From CAZKTS01 sp964555735 (GTDB lineage: Bacteria > Actinomycetota > Acidimicrobiia > IMCC26256 > PALSA-555): a DNA stretch of 39,002 bases. The stretch's first letter is position 1. Each line of letters starts with the position of its first letter. Position numbers and translations under genes: made by a program. The notes under the pieces were generated by a model. That model ran no database searches. It saw nothing but the letters and a program-made list of their open reading frames with translations, and was not told the origin of the DNA. Below are positions 9,020 through 17,563 of this stretch, one piece after another. The stretch spans positions 1 through 39,002 of the forward strand of contig CAZKTS010000127.1 in the NCBI GenBank assembly GCA_964555735.1. Reading direction: 5' to 3'.

Positions 9020-10216
9020 TCATTCCGGTGAGAGGTCGAACCGGTCGATGTACCGGGCGAACTCGGTGCGGACGACCGCCGGATCGATCCCGTACTCCTC
9101 CGGGGTGTACAGGTGCAGCCCGTGCTTGCCCTTGGGGTTGTCGGCGATGAAGGCCTGCATCCGCTCGGCACCGGTGTCGGTCATCGGGAGGCCGAGCGCG
9201 TCGTAGATGTCGCTGATGACCGCGAACTGATCGGCGACGAAGTCCTCGAACTGCATGTCGTAGAAGACGGCGTCGGGGTACGGGCCGCCGTCGCGGACGT
9301 CCAGGGCGTGGTCGATCACCCGCTTCAGGCGCGCCATCCAGTCGTCGGCGATCTCGAACCGGTCGACGTCGTCGCTGCCTGCTTCACGCACGAGGGTGGT
9401 GAGGCTTGCGTAGGACGTCACCGACTTCACGGGATCGCGGTGCGTGAAGACGATCCGGGCGTCCGGGTACGTGCGCAGCAGGTGCTCGAGCCCCCACATG
9501 TGCGCGCCGGTCTTGAGCACCCATCGGTCGCGGTGGTTGTGCCACTGGAGGTGCTGGAGCTGGCGCTCGTGGAACCGGTAGACGTGTGACCAGTCGGCCT
9601 CGGTGTCGACCCAGTCCTCGTAGGACGGCACGCGGAACTGGTTGTGGAACAGCGGCGTGCACATCGCCTCGCCCATCATCACCACGCACTCCTGGGAGAG
9701 CTCGGCCCCCATGGGGTGCATGGCACGGAACTTGCGGTCGCGCTCGGTCTCGGTCTCGGGCGTCGGCAACAGGGCGCGCGCCTGCGCGATGCGCGGATCC
9801 GTCGTGAAGGTGTCGGCCTCGGGCGGCGGCGACGGGAACATCGTCTCCCAGGTGAGCGGGGCGCGGCTGTCGGGATCCTGGGCGAGGATGTCGTGGAGGA
9901 TCGTCGTGCCCGTGCGCGGGAACCCGATGATGAAGACGGGCTTGACGATCTTCTCGTCGGCGATCGTCGGGTTCGCGGCGCGGTCGCGCACGTAGAGCAG
10001 CCGGTTCACGATGTGGAGGAGCGCGCGCTCCTGCGCGATCAGCCGGCCCATCTCGTTCAGTCGCGCCTCGCGTTCGAGCGAGTCGAGGAAGAGCCCGAGC
10101 GGCTCGACGAACGGGCCGTCGCCGAGGTCGTCGAGCCCTCCCGTGCGGCGGCCGGCCTCCGCCAGCATCGCGTCGACCGTGAAGGGAACGCTCCCTCCTG
10201 CTCCGGCATCGCTCAC
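9020..10216 (-). CDS. Sulfotransferase family protein
   Basis: A 398-residue PAPS-dependent sulfotransferase. The 5'-phosphosulfate loop is GFPRTGTTILHDIL near residue 100, and the 3'-phosphate motif is FTHRDPVKSVTSYAS near residue 255. The length, the early QERALLHIVNRLLYVRDRA and the C-terminal LHLYTPEEYGIDP match the large actinobacterial sulfotransferase group implicated in modifying lipids or sterol-like molecules; the acceptor is inferred only in that broad sense. The start is GTG at 10216 with GGGGG upstream. It is divergent from the thiolase-like gene and followed by an oxidoreductase, an arrangement typical of lipid/CoA metabolism clusters. Confidence 0.88.
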   Translation of the reverse strand: MSDAGAGGSVPFTVDAMLAEAGRRTGGLDDLGDGPFVEPLGLFLDSLEREARLNEMGRLIAQERALLHIVNRLLYVRDRAANPTIADEKIVKPVFIIGFPRTGTTILHDILAQDPDSRAPLTWETMFPSPPPEADTFTTDPRIAQARALLPTPETETERDRKFRAMHPMGAELSQECVVMMGEAMCTPLFHNQFRVPSYEDWVDTEADWSHVYRFHERQLQHLQWHNHRDRWVLKTGAHMWGLEHLLRTYPDARIVFTHRDPVKSVTSYASLTTLVREAGSDDVDRFEIADDWMARLKRVIDHALDVRDGGPYPDAVFYDMQFEDFVADQFAVISDIYDALGLPMTDTGAERMQAFIADNPKGKHGLHLYTPEEYGIDPAVVRTEFARYIDRFDLSPE

Positions 10217-10286
10217 TGCAGCCCCCAAGTCGTCGCGCCGTCGGTCGGCACGGGCGGACCGTAGCCCTGTCGTACGGTGTCCGGCG

Positions 10287-11774
10287 ATGTCTCCCGGGAA
10301 CGTCCTCGACACGCTCGACCCCCGGACACCGGTCGTGGTCGGTGCCGCGGTCGCCACGCAGTGGCTCGACGAGCCCGGCGCCGGCGACGAGGCGATCGAG
10401 CTGATGGCGACGGCGGCCCGGGGCACGGCCGACGACGCAGGCGTCTCGGGCCTGCTCACGGCGGTCGAGCGGGTCGCGGTGCCGGGTGGGTCCTGGCAGT
10501 ACCCGGACCCGGGCCGCTACGTCGCCGAGTGCATCGGCGCGACCGCCGCGGCCACGTCGCTCGTGCAGACCGGGATCCCGCAGCAGTCGCTGTTCAACGA
10601 CACCTACGCCGCGATCCTCGACGGAACGATCGACGTCGGTCTGATCGTCGGCGGTGAGGCTGCCCGCCGGTCCACGCTTGCTCGGCGCGCGGGCGTCGAG
10701 CTCGACGACACCGACCAAGGCGACATCACACCGGATGACCTCCAGACGGCGCCGGACGTCTTCATGACGCCGATCGAGCTCGCCGGTGGCGTCAACACGC
10801 CGATGGCGCCGTTCGCGATCATGGACAGCGCGCTTCGTCACGTCGAGGGTCTCACCATCGACGAGCACCGCGACGAGATCGCGCGCCTCTACGCCGGGTT
10901 CAACGCCGTCGCCGGCACCTACGAGCACGCCGCGTTCCCGAAGCCCCTCGACGCGGCGTTCATCCGCGACCCGAGCCCCGACAACCGGCCGTTCGCGTTC
11001 CCGTACAACAAGTGGCACTGCGCGCAGATGAACGTGGACCAGGCGGCCGCGATCCTCGTGTGCAGCGCGGAGGCGGCGCGCCGGTTCGGCGTCGATCCGG
11101 AGCGGATCGTGGTGCCGGTCGTCTCCCTCGTCTCCACCTTCTCGCTCCCGATCTCGCTGCGCCGCGACCCGCACCGGTGGCCCGCGATGGAGGTGATGGG
11201 AGCCGCGACCGAGGCCCACCTCGGCCATCCGCTCACCGACATCGAGCTGAGCGAGCTCTACAGCTGCTTCCCCGCGGCGATCCGGGTCCAGCAGCGCGCG
11301 CTCCGGCTGCCGAGCGACGGCGTGCCCACGATCACGGGTGGTGAGCCGTTCGCCGGCGGACCGTGGAACAACTTCGTCCTCCAGGCGACGGCCGCCATGG
11401 TCGAGCGGCTGCGCGACGAGCCCGGCGCGCCCGGCCTCGTGACGACGCTCAGCGGGCTCCTCAACAAGGGCGGCGTCGCCGTGTACACGACAGCACCCGA
11501 GCAGCCCCTGCTGCTCGCGGACCTCGTGGACGACGTCGCCGCAGCGACCCCGACGGTGGAGGCGGTCGCCGATCACCACGGACCGGCGACGGTCCTCGGC
11601 TACACGGTGCAGTACGACGGGATGACGCCGGCGACGACCACCGCGTTCGCGCGCACACCCGAGGGTTCGACGTGCGTCGCCTCGTCGAGCGACCCCGACC
11701 TGGCCGAGCGGGTGACGCACGAGGAGCTCGTCGGCGTCGAGGTCGGCGTCGCGGGCACGACCTTCACGCCCTGA
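10287..11774 (+). CDS. SCP2-thiolase-like protein (TLP1-type, non-canonical active site)
   Basis: A 495-residue member of the thiolase superfamily close to the mycobacterial SCP2-thiolase-like type 1 group. Family marks are PVVVGAA at the start, GIPQQSLFNDTYAAILDG where thiolases carry their nucleophilic Cys, VGLIVGGEAARR, FPYNKWHCAQMNVDQAAA and ELYSCFPAAIR. The nucleophile position has no Cys, a feature also known in this branch, so classical acyl transfer is doubtful and CoA-ester binding or an atypical Claisen reaction is more plausible. The last ~90 residues (from about HHGPATVLGYTVQYDG) correspond to the additional C-terminal domain of these proteins. It overlaps the convergent zinc-ribbon gene by 11 bp. 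Confidence 0.82.
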   Translation: MSPGNVLDTLDPRTPVVVGAAVATQWLDEPGAGDEAIELMATAARGTADDAGVSGLLTAVERVAVPGGSWQYPDPGRYVAECIGATAAATSLVQTGIPQQSLFNDTYAAILDGTIDVGLIVGGEAARRSTLARRAGVELDDTDQGDITPDDLQTAPDVFMTPIELAGGVNTPMAPFAIMDSALRHVEGLTIDEHRDEIARLYAGFNAVAGTYEHAAFPKPLDAAFIRDPSPDNRPFAFPYNKWHCAQMNVDQAAAILVCSAEAARRFGVDPERIVVPVVSLVSTFSLPISLRRDPHRWPAMEVMGAATEAHLGHPLTDIELSELYSCFPAAIRVQQRALRLPSDGVPTITGGEPFAGGPWNNFVLQATAAMVERLRDEPGAPGLVTTLSGLLNKGGVAVYTTAPEQPLLLADLVDDVAAATPTVEAVADHHGPATVLGYTVQYDGMTPATTTAFARTPEGSTCVASSSDPDLAERVTHEELVGVEVGVAGTTFTP

Positions 11775-12801
11775 GAGCTGCCTCGCAGAGGTCCTGCAGC
11801 ACGGTTCGGGTCCACGCACCGGTGCCATCGCCGTACGCCGCGTCCATCGACCCGCCCAGCAGCTCGCTGATGCGGGCGTGGGTGTCGTCGTCGAGCGCGT
11901 CGCGGAGCGCGAGCGTGAGCGCGGCGTCGGGCGGGGTCCCCGCGGCGCGCTCGAGCCGGTAGGCCCGCTCGATCGCGTCGAGCGACGGCTCGAGCCAGCC
12001 CACCATCGCCGGCAGCGCGTCGGTGGCGACGTCGCGCGCCGCTGCCGTCGCCGGGGCCGCCACCGGCACGTCGGGTGCCGGGTCTCCCGACGCGCCCACC
12101 CGGGCGCGCACCCACGCGAGGCCGTCGGGGCTCGCCATCTGGTCGTCCCAGCCGTCGAGCAGTGCCTCGACGCGCTCGAGCTCCGGGATCACGCCGGCGA
12201 CATCGACGGTCTGGTCCTCGCGGGTGTCCGCAGGTGAGTGCAGCACGTACAGCTCGCCGGTGTCCTCGACCCAGCACACCTCGCAGCGGTCGCCGTTCAC
12301 GTCCGTCCACTCGGTGCCGAACTCGTACTCGGACGACTCCTGTCGCGCCGGGTCACCGTCGTAGAACTCGTCGATCGTGAGCTCACCGGTGCCGTCCTCC
12401 GAATCGCGCCACTGCAAGCCGATCGAGTCGGCGAGCGCGTCCCCGTCGGGGTCCTCCTCGGGCGGCGGCGTCGAGTCGAGGTACGCGATGAACTCGTCGA
12501 CCAGGGCTTGCGCGCTCTCGTGCACGACGAGGACGCCCGGCGGATCCCACTCGTAGGGCACGCGGCGACCGTCGAGCATCCACTGCAGCGATGCGCGCCA
12601 CTCCTGGGGCCACTCGGTGAGGTCGAACTCGAGCAGCTGCCCCGAGCCGCGGGTCTCGATCGGTGCCTCGGCCCTCACCTCGGCCTGGGAGCGTTCGGGT
12701 GGCTCGTCGACGAGCACGACGTGGCAGTCGGCGCACGTCACGATCCCTGGCTGGTACTCGACCCCGCAGCTCGGGCACCACTTCGTGTCCACGCCCGCCA
12801 T
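11764..12801 (-). CDS. Zinc-ribbon protein of unknown function
   Basis: A 345-residue, very acidic protein that I do not recognise as a named family. The N-terminus is a zinc ribbon, WCPSCGVEYQPG then TCADCHVVLVDEPP (Cys9, Cys12, Cys23, Cys26), like ribbons that cap DUF2007-type signal proteins. Two repeated blocks follow, around LEFDLTEWPQEWRASLQWML and later ERVEALLDGWDDQM, each with an acidic strand-helix pattern. The final part (from about VATDALPAMVGWLEP) is all-helical. No transmembrane segment or signal peptide is present, so it is cytosolic. It converges with the thiolase-like gene and lies 37 bp downstream of DNA polymerase IV on the same strand. Confidence 0.75.
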   Translation of the reverse strand: MAGVDTKWCPSCGVEYQPGIVTCADCHVVLVDEPPERSQAEVRAEAPIETRGSGQLLEFDLTEWPQEWRASLQWMLDGRRVPYEWDPPGVLVVHESAQALVDEFIAYLDSTPPPEEDPDGDALADSIGLQWRDSEDGTGELTIDEFYDGDPARQESSEYEFGTEWTDVNGDRCEVCWVEDTGELYVLHSPADTREDQTVDVAGVIPELERVEALLDGWDDQMASPDGLAWVRARVGASGDPAPDVPVAAPATAAARDVATDALPAMVGWLEPSLDAIERAYRLERAAGTPPDAALTLALRDALDDDTHARISELLGGSMDAAYGDGTGAWTRTVLQDLCEAALRA

Positions 12802-12838
12802 CTTCGTGCATCGCGCACCGCCGCGCCGCGGCGCCGGG

Positions 12839-14029
12839 TCAGTCCGGGAGCATCGGCACCGAGATGCCCGGATCGCGACCGAGCTGGATCGCCCGCGTCA
12901 CCGCGTCGGTCCCGAAGCGCTCCCGCACGTCGTCGAGGACGGTGTCGAGCGCGGGGCCCGAGCGTCGATCGAACGGCAGGGAGAGCTGCTGATGGCCGTC
13001 GTCGTCGAGGTTGCCGACCGCGACACCGATGAGCGTGAGGCCCTGCGCGCTCACCATGGGTTGCGCCGCGGCGAGCAGATCGCGCGCCGTCGCGAGGATC
13101 GTGTCAGTGTGCGCGGTCGGAAGGTCGAGCGTGTGGGCCCGCGTCGCCCGCGTGAAGTCCTCGAACCGCATCCGGAGCGTCACCGTTCGGCCGAGACGAT
13201 CAGCTGCACGCATGCGACGGGCGACGCGGTCCACGAGCCCGGCGAGCGCGCCGTCGATGACGTCCGGCACCTTCGTTGCCCGACCGAGCGCGCGCTGGGC
13301 GCCGATCGAACGGCGTCGCACGCCGGTGCGGACGACGCGTGGGTCGCGGTTGTGCGCGAGCGCGTGGAGGTGCCGCCCGGCGCCGGGCCCGAGCCACGAG
13401 ATGAGCCGGCGTTCGTCGACACGTGCGAGCTGGCCGACCGTCGCGACGCCCCGGTCGTGCAGCTTGCGCGAGGTGACCGGGCCGACCCCCCAGAGCCGCT
13501 CCACCGGCAGCGGGTGGAGGAACGCGAGCTCGCGGTCTGGTCGCACGAGCAGGAGACCATCGGGCTTCGCGACTGCGCTCGCAACCTTGGCGAGGAACTT
13601 CGTCCGGGCGATGCCGACGGTGATCGCGAGCCCGACGCGCTCGCGCACCTCTCGGCGCAACCGGCGAGCGATGTCGATCGGCTCGCCGGCGACCCGCCGC
13701 AGTCCTCCGACGTCGAGGAACGCCTCGTCGATCGAGAGCCCCTCGACCAGAGGCGTGGTGTCGTCGAACACCGCGAACACGGCCTTGCTCGCCTCGCTGT
13801 AGGCCGTCATCCGCGGCGGGACGACGATCGCGTTCGGGCACAACCCACGTGCCTGCCGACCGTTCATCGCCGTCCGCACGCCCATGGCCTTCGCCTCGTA
13901 GCTCGCGGCGAGCACCACCCCGCCGCCGACGATCACCGGCCGACCCCGGAGCGTCGGATCGTCCCGCTGCTCGACCGACGCGTAGAAGGCGTCGAGGTCG
14001 GCATGCAGGATGGTCGCCCCTCCGGACAC
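12839..14029 (-). CDS. dinB: DNA polymerase IV (Y-family translesion polymerase)
   Basis: A 396-residue Y-family polymerase that copies past damaged bases. The catalytic carboxylates are Asp11 in HADLDAFYASVE and Asp101-Glu102 in LSIDEAFLD; the nucleotide-contacting YEAKAMGVRT (44-53) is intact. The thumb HhH region reads LWGVGPVTSRKLHDRGV. Near the C-terminus QQLSLPF is a clear beta-clamp binding motif, found in functional DinB proteins and lost in several accessory ones. The full length matches the family. Actinobacteria often have two or three DinB copies, so this may be one of several. No SOS box was recognised in the short upstream gap. Confidence 0.93.
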   Translation of the reverse strand: MSGGATILHADLDAFYASVEQRDDPTLRGRPVIVGGGVVLAASYEAKAMGVRTAMNGRQARGLCPNAIVVPPRMTAYSEASKAVFAVFDDTTPLVEGLSIDEAFLDVGGLRRVAGEPIDIARRLRREVRERVGLAITVGIARTKFLAKVASAVAKPDGLLLVRPDRELAFLHPLPVERLWGVGPVTSRKLHDRGVATVGQLARVDERRLISWLGPGAGRHLHALAHNRDPRVVRTGVRRRSIGAQRALGRATKVPDVIDGALAGLVDRVARRMRAADRLGRTVTLRMRFEDFTRATRAHTLDLPTAHTDTILATARDLLAAAQPMVSAQGLTLIGVAVGNLDDDGHQQLSLPFDRRSGPALDTVLDDVRERFGTDAVTRAIQLGRDPGISVPMLPD

Positions 14030-14074
14030 GAACGCATGTTCGCAGATCGGTGAGACAGCCGCCGGGTCGGGCCG

Positions 14075-15016
14075 TCACGCCTTCGGGGGCTTGTCCTCCA
14101 GCCAGTTGCGCCGGCGGATCGACCAGCGTCCGAGCGAGGCGTCGACGATGCCCTCCATCTGGGCCGCCACCTTGCGCAGCGCCCGCCGGTCCCGCTCACG
14201 CGCGAGCGCTCGGACCGACTGGCCGAGCTCCTCTCGCATCGTGCGGTAGATGCTCCGACGCGGGCGATCCGAATGCGTGCGGAGATACAAGAAGGCGTTG
14301 CGGCAGTAGTAGTAGTCGCGAGCGTTGGAGTCGGCGGCGGCGAAGGACGAGCTCGGAGCGTGGGAGATGACCGACGTGCTCACGCAGTACGCCTCGGAGC
14401 CGAGCGAGCGCGCCCGCGCCGACCAGTCGCTGTCCTCGAAGAGGAGGAAGTAGCGCTCGTCGAACAAGCCGACGCGCTCCCAAAGTGCGCGGCTCGCGAA
14501 GAGCGCGGCGCCCGGCACGCCGTGGCTCGGTCGCACCTCGAGGTTCCGCTCTTCCGAGGAGAGCTGCGACGGCTGCAGGTTGTGCGGGACCCCCGAGTAC
14601 GGGTTGACGGTGAAGCGGTCGAACCACGACACGTCCGGATCGTCGAGGTGCACGATGCGGGGTGACACGAAGGCATCGGGGCGATCAGCGAGGACCGCGA
14701 CGATCGGATCGAGGAAGCCGGACGACACCACGGTGTCGTTGTTGAGCACCCCGATGATCTCCGTGCCACGATCGAGCAGCGTCGTGATGCCCACGTTGTT
14801 GCCGGTGGCGTAGCCGGTGTTGACGTCGAGCGGGATGACCTCGACGTCGGGATGCTCGCTTCGGATCGCCTCGACGCTCCCGTCGGTGGAGCCGTTGTCG
14901 ACGACGAGCACGTGGAGCGGTTCGTAGGTGACCGCGTCGAGCGAGCGGAGGCAGCGCAGGGTGTCGTCGCGGCCGTTCCAGTTCAGCACCACGACGCCCA
15001 CGCCCGGCCCTTGCAC
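14075..15016 (-). CDS. Family 2 glycosyltransferase (rhamnosyltransferase-like)
   Basis: A 313-residue GT2 enzyme. It starts GVVVLNWNGRDDTLRCLRSL, then VLVVDNGSTDGS, a TGYATGNNVGI segment and IIGVLNNDTVV, the typical order in rhamnosyl- and galactofuranosyl-type transferases acting on cell-wall polysaccharides. FLLFEDSDWSARARSLG supplies the ED catalytic pair. The Arg-rich C-terminus suggests membrane association. The GTG at 15016 is the most upstream plausible start directly before the core; no strong ribosome site is visible. It lies 62 bp after an MDMPI-type gene on the same strand. Confidence 0.86.
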   Translation of the reverse strand: MQGPGVGVVVLNWNGRDDTLRCLRSLDAVTYEPLHVLVVDNGSTDGSVEAIRSEHPDVEVIPLDVNTGYATGNNVGITTLLDRGTEIIGVLNNDTVVSSGFLDPIVAVLADRPDAFVSPRIVHLDDPDVSWFDRFTVNPYSGVPHNLQPSQLSSEERNLEVRPSHGVPGAALFASRALWERVGLFDERYFLLFEDSDWSARARSLGSEAYCVSTSVISHAPSSSFAAADSNARDYYYCRNAFLYLRTHSDRPRRSIYRTMREELGQSVRALARERDRRALRKVAAQMEGIVDASLGRWSIRRRNWLEDKPPKA

Positions 15017-15078
15017 GGGCGGAAGGGTACCGGGACGCCCGGGCGCCTCTCCTCGAACCTGTCGGTCGGCTGTGCGAG

Positions 15079-15921
15079 CTACCCGATCGGCTCGCGGTCG
15101 AACGCCGTCGCGAGTCCGCCGACCAGCCAGCGGTCGTCGTCGTGCACCGTGGGCTCCCAGGGGCCACGGAAGCTGAGCCCGTCGAGCACGTCGAGGGCGG
15201 CGCCCGACACGCGCAGTGCGCCGCGTGGCGCGTCTCCGTCGTGGACCAACACTCCTTCGGCGACATCCACGACGATCCGGACGTCGGGATCGGTCACCGC
15301 GACGAAGATCGCGCCCCGACGCGTCGAGCCGTACGCGACGGCGAACGCGGGGCCCAGCGCGACGACGTAGCGGAGGCACTCGGCCACCTCGTCGGCCTCG
15401 TCGACCGGCGTGAGCCCGAGCGGCACCATGACGTCGCGCTCGTGGATCCACGCATCCCAGAGTGCGTGCATCGCGACGCCGCGGAGCGGGATGTGGCCCG
15501 GCGGTGCCTCCCCCGGCTTCGACCACTCGTCCTCGGCCATGCCGTCGACGGCCGCGGCGATGGCCTCGTTCGATGCCACGAACCGCTCGAGCGTCGTCGC
15601 AGGCGGGAGGTCGCGCACGTCGGCGACCATCGCAGCGGGCGACGCCACCGGGTCGAAGCCCGCGAGCAGCCGCGTCGGCTCACCGCGCCGCGCGGTCTCG
15701 ATCGACAGCGCCCAGAAGCGGTTGACCGTCACGAGATGGGTGACGACGTCGTGCACCGACCATCCGTCACAGCGGCTCGGTGCGGCCCACTGGTCGTCCT
15801 CGAGGTCGGCGAGCATCGCCGCCATGCGTCGACGCTGGCGCAGCATCGGGACCGCGGGATCGACCTCGGACCCCTCGAAGCGCAGGAACCCGGGCGTGTC
15901 GTAGACCGGCGAGAGCTCCAC
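15079..15921 (-). CDS. Maleylpyruvate isomerase N-terminal (MDMPI/DinB-fold) protein
   Basis: A 280-residue protein of the TIGR03083-type actinobacterial family. The N-terminal helical bundle carries WAAPSRCDGWSVHDVVTHLV, with the His of the mycothiol-dependent maleylpyruvate isomerase metal site, and a second His region GVAMHALWDAWIHERDV (about 150-166). The C-terminal half is a beta-rich domain (VRIVVDVAEGVLVHDGDAP) that may be SCP2-like. Such proteins use mycothiol or act as metal-dependent thiol transferases; the substrate is unknown. The presence of this family supports an actinobacterial origin. It is divergent from the flavin-reductase-like gene at 15983. Confidence 0.85.
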   Translation of the reverse strand: MELSPVYDTPGFLRFEGSEVDPAVPMLRQRRRMAAMLADLEDDQWAAPSRCDGWSVHDVVTHLVTVNRFWALSIETARRGEPTRLLAGFDPVASPAAMVADVRDLPPATTLERFVASNEAIAAAVDGMAEDEWSKPGEAPPGHIPLRGVAMHALWDAWIHERDVMVPLGLTPVDEADEVAECLRYVVALGPAFAVAYGSTRRGAIFVAVTDPDVRIVVDVAEGVLVHDGDAPRGALRVSGAALDVLDGLSFRGPWEPTVHDDDRWLVGGLATAFDREPIG

Positions 15922-15982
15922 GCCGCGGAACGTAGCCGCGGACCGCCGATGAGTCCCGCCCTCGCGTACGGTCGTACGTCAC

Positions 15983-16513
15983 ATGGACGCGAAGAACCTC
16001 GGAGAGCCCTACGACCTCCCGGACATCGGGTGGGACCGCATCACGAGTCGCCTGCAGCGCGACATCACCCAGGCCCCGGGCAGCGGCGGACCCAACCGGC
16101 ACACGTGCTGGTTGACCACGCTGAACCCCGACGGCAGTCCCCACGTCACCGCCGTCGGCGCCGAGTGGGTGGACGACGCGTTCTGGTTCGAGACCGGCGG
16201 CGACACCCGCAAGGGACGGAACGTCGCTCGCGACCCGCGCTGCGCACTCAGCATCGCGACCGAGGAGTTCGACCTCACCGTCGAGGGCGATGCTCAGCGC
16301 GAGACCGATCCCACGGCGGTCGCGAAGCTGGCGAAGGTTTGGGCCGATGGTGGCTGGCCGTGTCGTGTCGACGACAGCGGCATCGCGCTCACCGCGGACT
16401 TCAGCGCACCCTCGGCCGGTCCGCCGCCGTGGTTCGTCTACCGCATCACGCCACGCGCTGCGACCGCGCTCACGACCGTCGAGCCGGCCGGCGCGATGCG
16501 CTGGAGGTTCTGA
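15983..16513 (+). CDS. Pyridoxamine 5'-phosphate oxidase family protein
   Basis: A 176-residue split-barrel flavin or F420-binding protein. The core begins RHTCWLTTLNPDGSPHVTAVGAEW, the standard first hairpin of the PPOX-like fold, followed by FETGGDTRKGRNVARDPR and CALSIATEEFDLTVEGDA. The KGRN..DPR stretch matches actinobacterial F420H2-dependent or FMN reductase relatives that bind the cofactor phosphate. The C-terminal strand WFVYRITPRAATAL closes the barrel. Substrate is unknown. It is probably a single-gene unit: divergent upstream, and 1 bp from the convergent glycine-rich gene. Confidence 0.87.
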   Translation: MDAKNLGEPYDLPDIGWDRITSRLQRDITQAPGSGGPNRHTCWLTTLNPDGSPHVTAVGAEWVDDAFWFETGGDTRKGRNVARDPRCALSIATEEFDLTVEGDAQRETDPTAVAKLAKVWADGGWPCRVDDSGIALTADFSAPSAGPPPWFVYRITPRAATALTTVEPAGAMRWRF

Positions 16514-16514
16514 G

Positions 16515-17435
16515 TCAGCCCGCGAAGCGGATGACGACGTCCACCGGCGTCGCGGCGGACGAACACGCGTTGCCGACCGGATCGTAGGAGATCGTCACGA
16601 GCCCGTTGCCGCTGTTCGCGGCATCGACGGCGTTGGTCATCCCCGAGCCGTCCGGCGTCTGGCCGGAACCGCCCCCGCCACCTCCGGCGGTGCCACCGCC
16701 ACCGCCACCGAGCGCACCCGCTCCGCCACCGCCACCGACCGACGTGCCAGTGCCGGCGGTGTTGCCGGCGCCACCCTGGCCCGGCGAGCCAGCCGTCGCC
16801 GGCGTCCCGGCGATGCTGGTGCCGGCCCCGCCGCCGTTGCCGCCGGACAGACCCCAGCTGTTCACCGAGACGCCATCACCGTCGGTCCCGGTGCCGCCAC
16901 CGTCGCCACCGGCCGAGAAGACGATGGTGCCGCCGTTCCCGCCACCACCGCCGCCGCCGCCCGCGATCACCAGGGGCGCGGACCCGCGGCTCACGACCGA
17001 CATGCCGCCACCGCCGCCACCGCCCAGCGCCGACCCGCCAGGGTTGGAGCCGCCCGCCCCTCCGCCGTTCGTTCCCGCGCTGCCACCCACGTTGGCGACC
17101 GCGTCTCCCCCTCGACCACCGACGCCGACGGTCAAGGTCTCACCGGGAACGACCGCGACCAGCGCGACCGCGCCTCCCCCGAGGCCGCCCGGCACGTTGG
17201 GACCGCCACCTCCGAGGTCTCCACTCCCGCCCTCCGCTCCGATCGCGGTCACCGTGACCGAGCAGATGCCGGCCGGGACCTCGAACGGCACGCTGGTCGT
17301 CGGCGTCGCGAACGTCTCGTCGATCGGCGCTGCCGCGACAGGCCCAGCCCACGAGAAGGCGAGCGCAGCCCCCGCCATCGCCACCGTGACGACCGCGAAG
17401 CGAGCTCGTCCCCGACCCACCACCCCTGTGAGCAT
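16515..17435 (-). CDS. Secreted glycine-rich repeat protein
   Basis: A 306-residue exported protein. An N-terminal signal peptide (RARFAVVTVAMAGAALAFSWAGPVAAA, about residues 9-36 from the ATG at 17435) precedes PIDETFATP. A short beta domain follows with FEVPAGICSVTVTAIGAEGG, then roughly 200 residues dominated by Gly runs with Ser, Asn and Thr, ending in GLVTISYDP. This layout matches bacterial glycine-rich surface or phage-tail-tip-like proteins rather than mycobacterial PE_PGRS proteins, since no PE domain is present. A pair of cysteines (in AGICSV and NACSSA) may link the two ends. The coding DNA is highly repetitive (16640-17210) and may be prone to length change. Confidence 0.8.
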   Translation of the reverse strand: MLTGVVGRGRARFAVVTVAMAGAALAFSWAGPVAAAPIDETFATPTTSVPFEVPAGICSVTVTAIGAEGGSGDLGGGGPNVPGGLGGGAVALVAVVPGETLTVGVGGRGGDAVANVGGSAGTNGGGAGGSNPGGSALGGGGGGGMSVVSRGSAPLVIAGGGGGGGGNGGTIVFSAGGDGGGTGTDGDGVSVNSWGLSGGNGGGAGTSIAGTPATAGSPGQGGAGNTAGTGTSVGGGGGAGALGGGGGGTAGGGGGGSGQTPDGSGMTNAVDAANSGNGLVTISYDPVGNACSSAATPVDVVIRFAG

Positions 17436-17563
17436 CGGCGAGAACCTAGTCGCACCGTGCCGCCGCGACCCGCGACTGCCGGAACACGACGGGGGCTCGA
17501 CGGCCACTACCCTGCCCCGGCGGCCGAGCCGCCGCATCGTCGGACGCGACAGCGAGGGGCACC

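Noticed and set aside
6346..9150. Very long plus-strand frame (over 900 codons)
   Set aside because: It crosses three well-supported genes and reads Arg/His/Asp-rich low-information sequence, as expected antisense in high-GC DNA.
16640..17210. Repeats in the glycine-rich gene as a CRISPR array or mobile repeat
   Set aside because: The repeats are codon-level Gly runs with no regular spacer and no adjacent cas genes.
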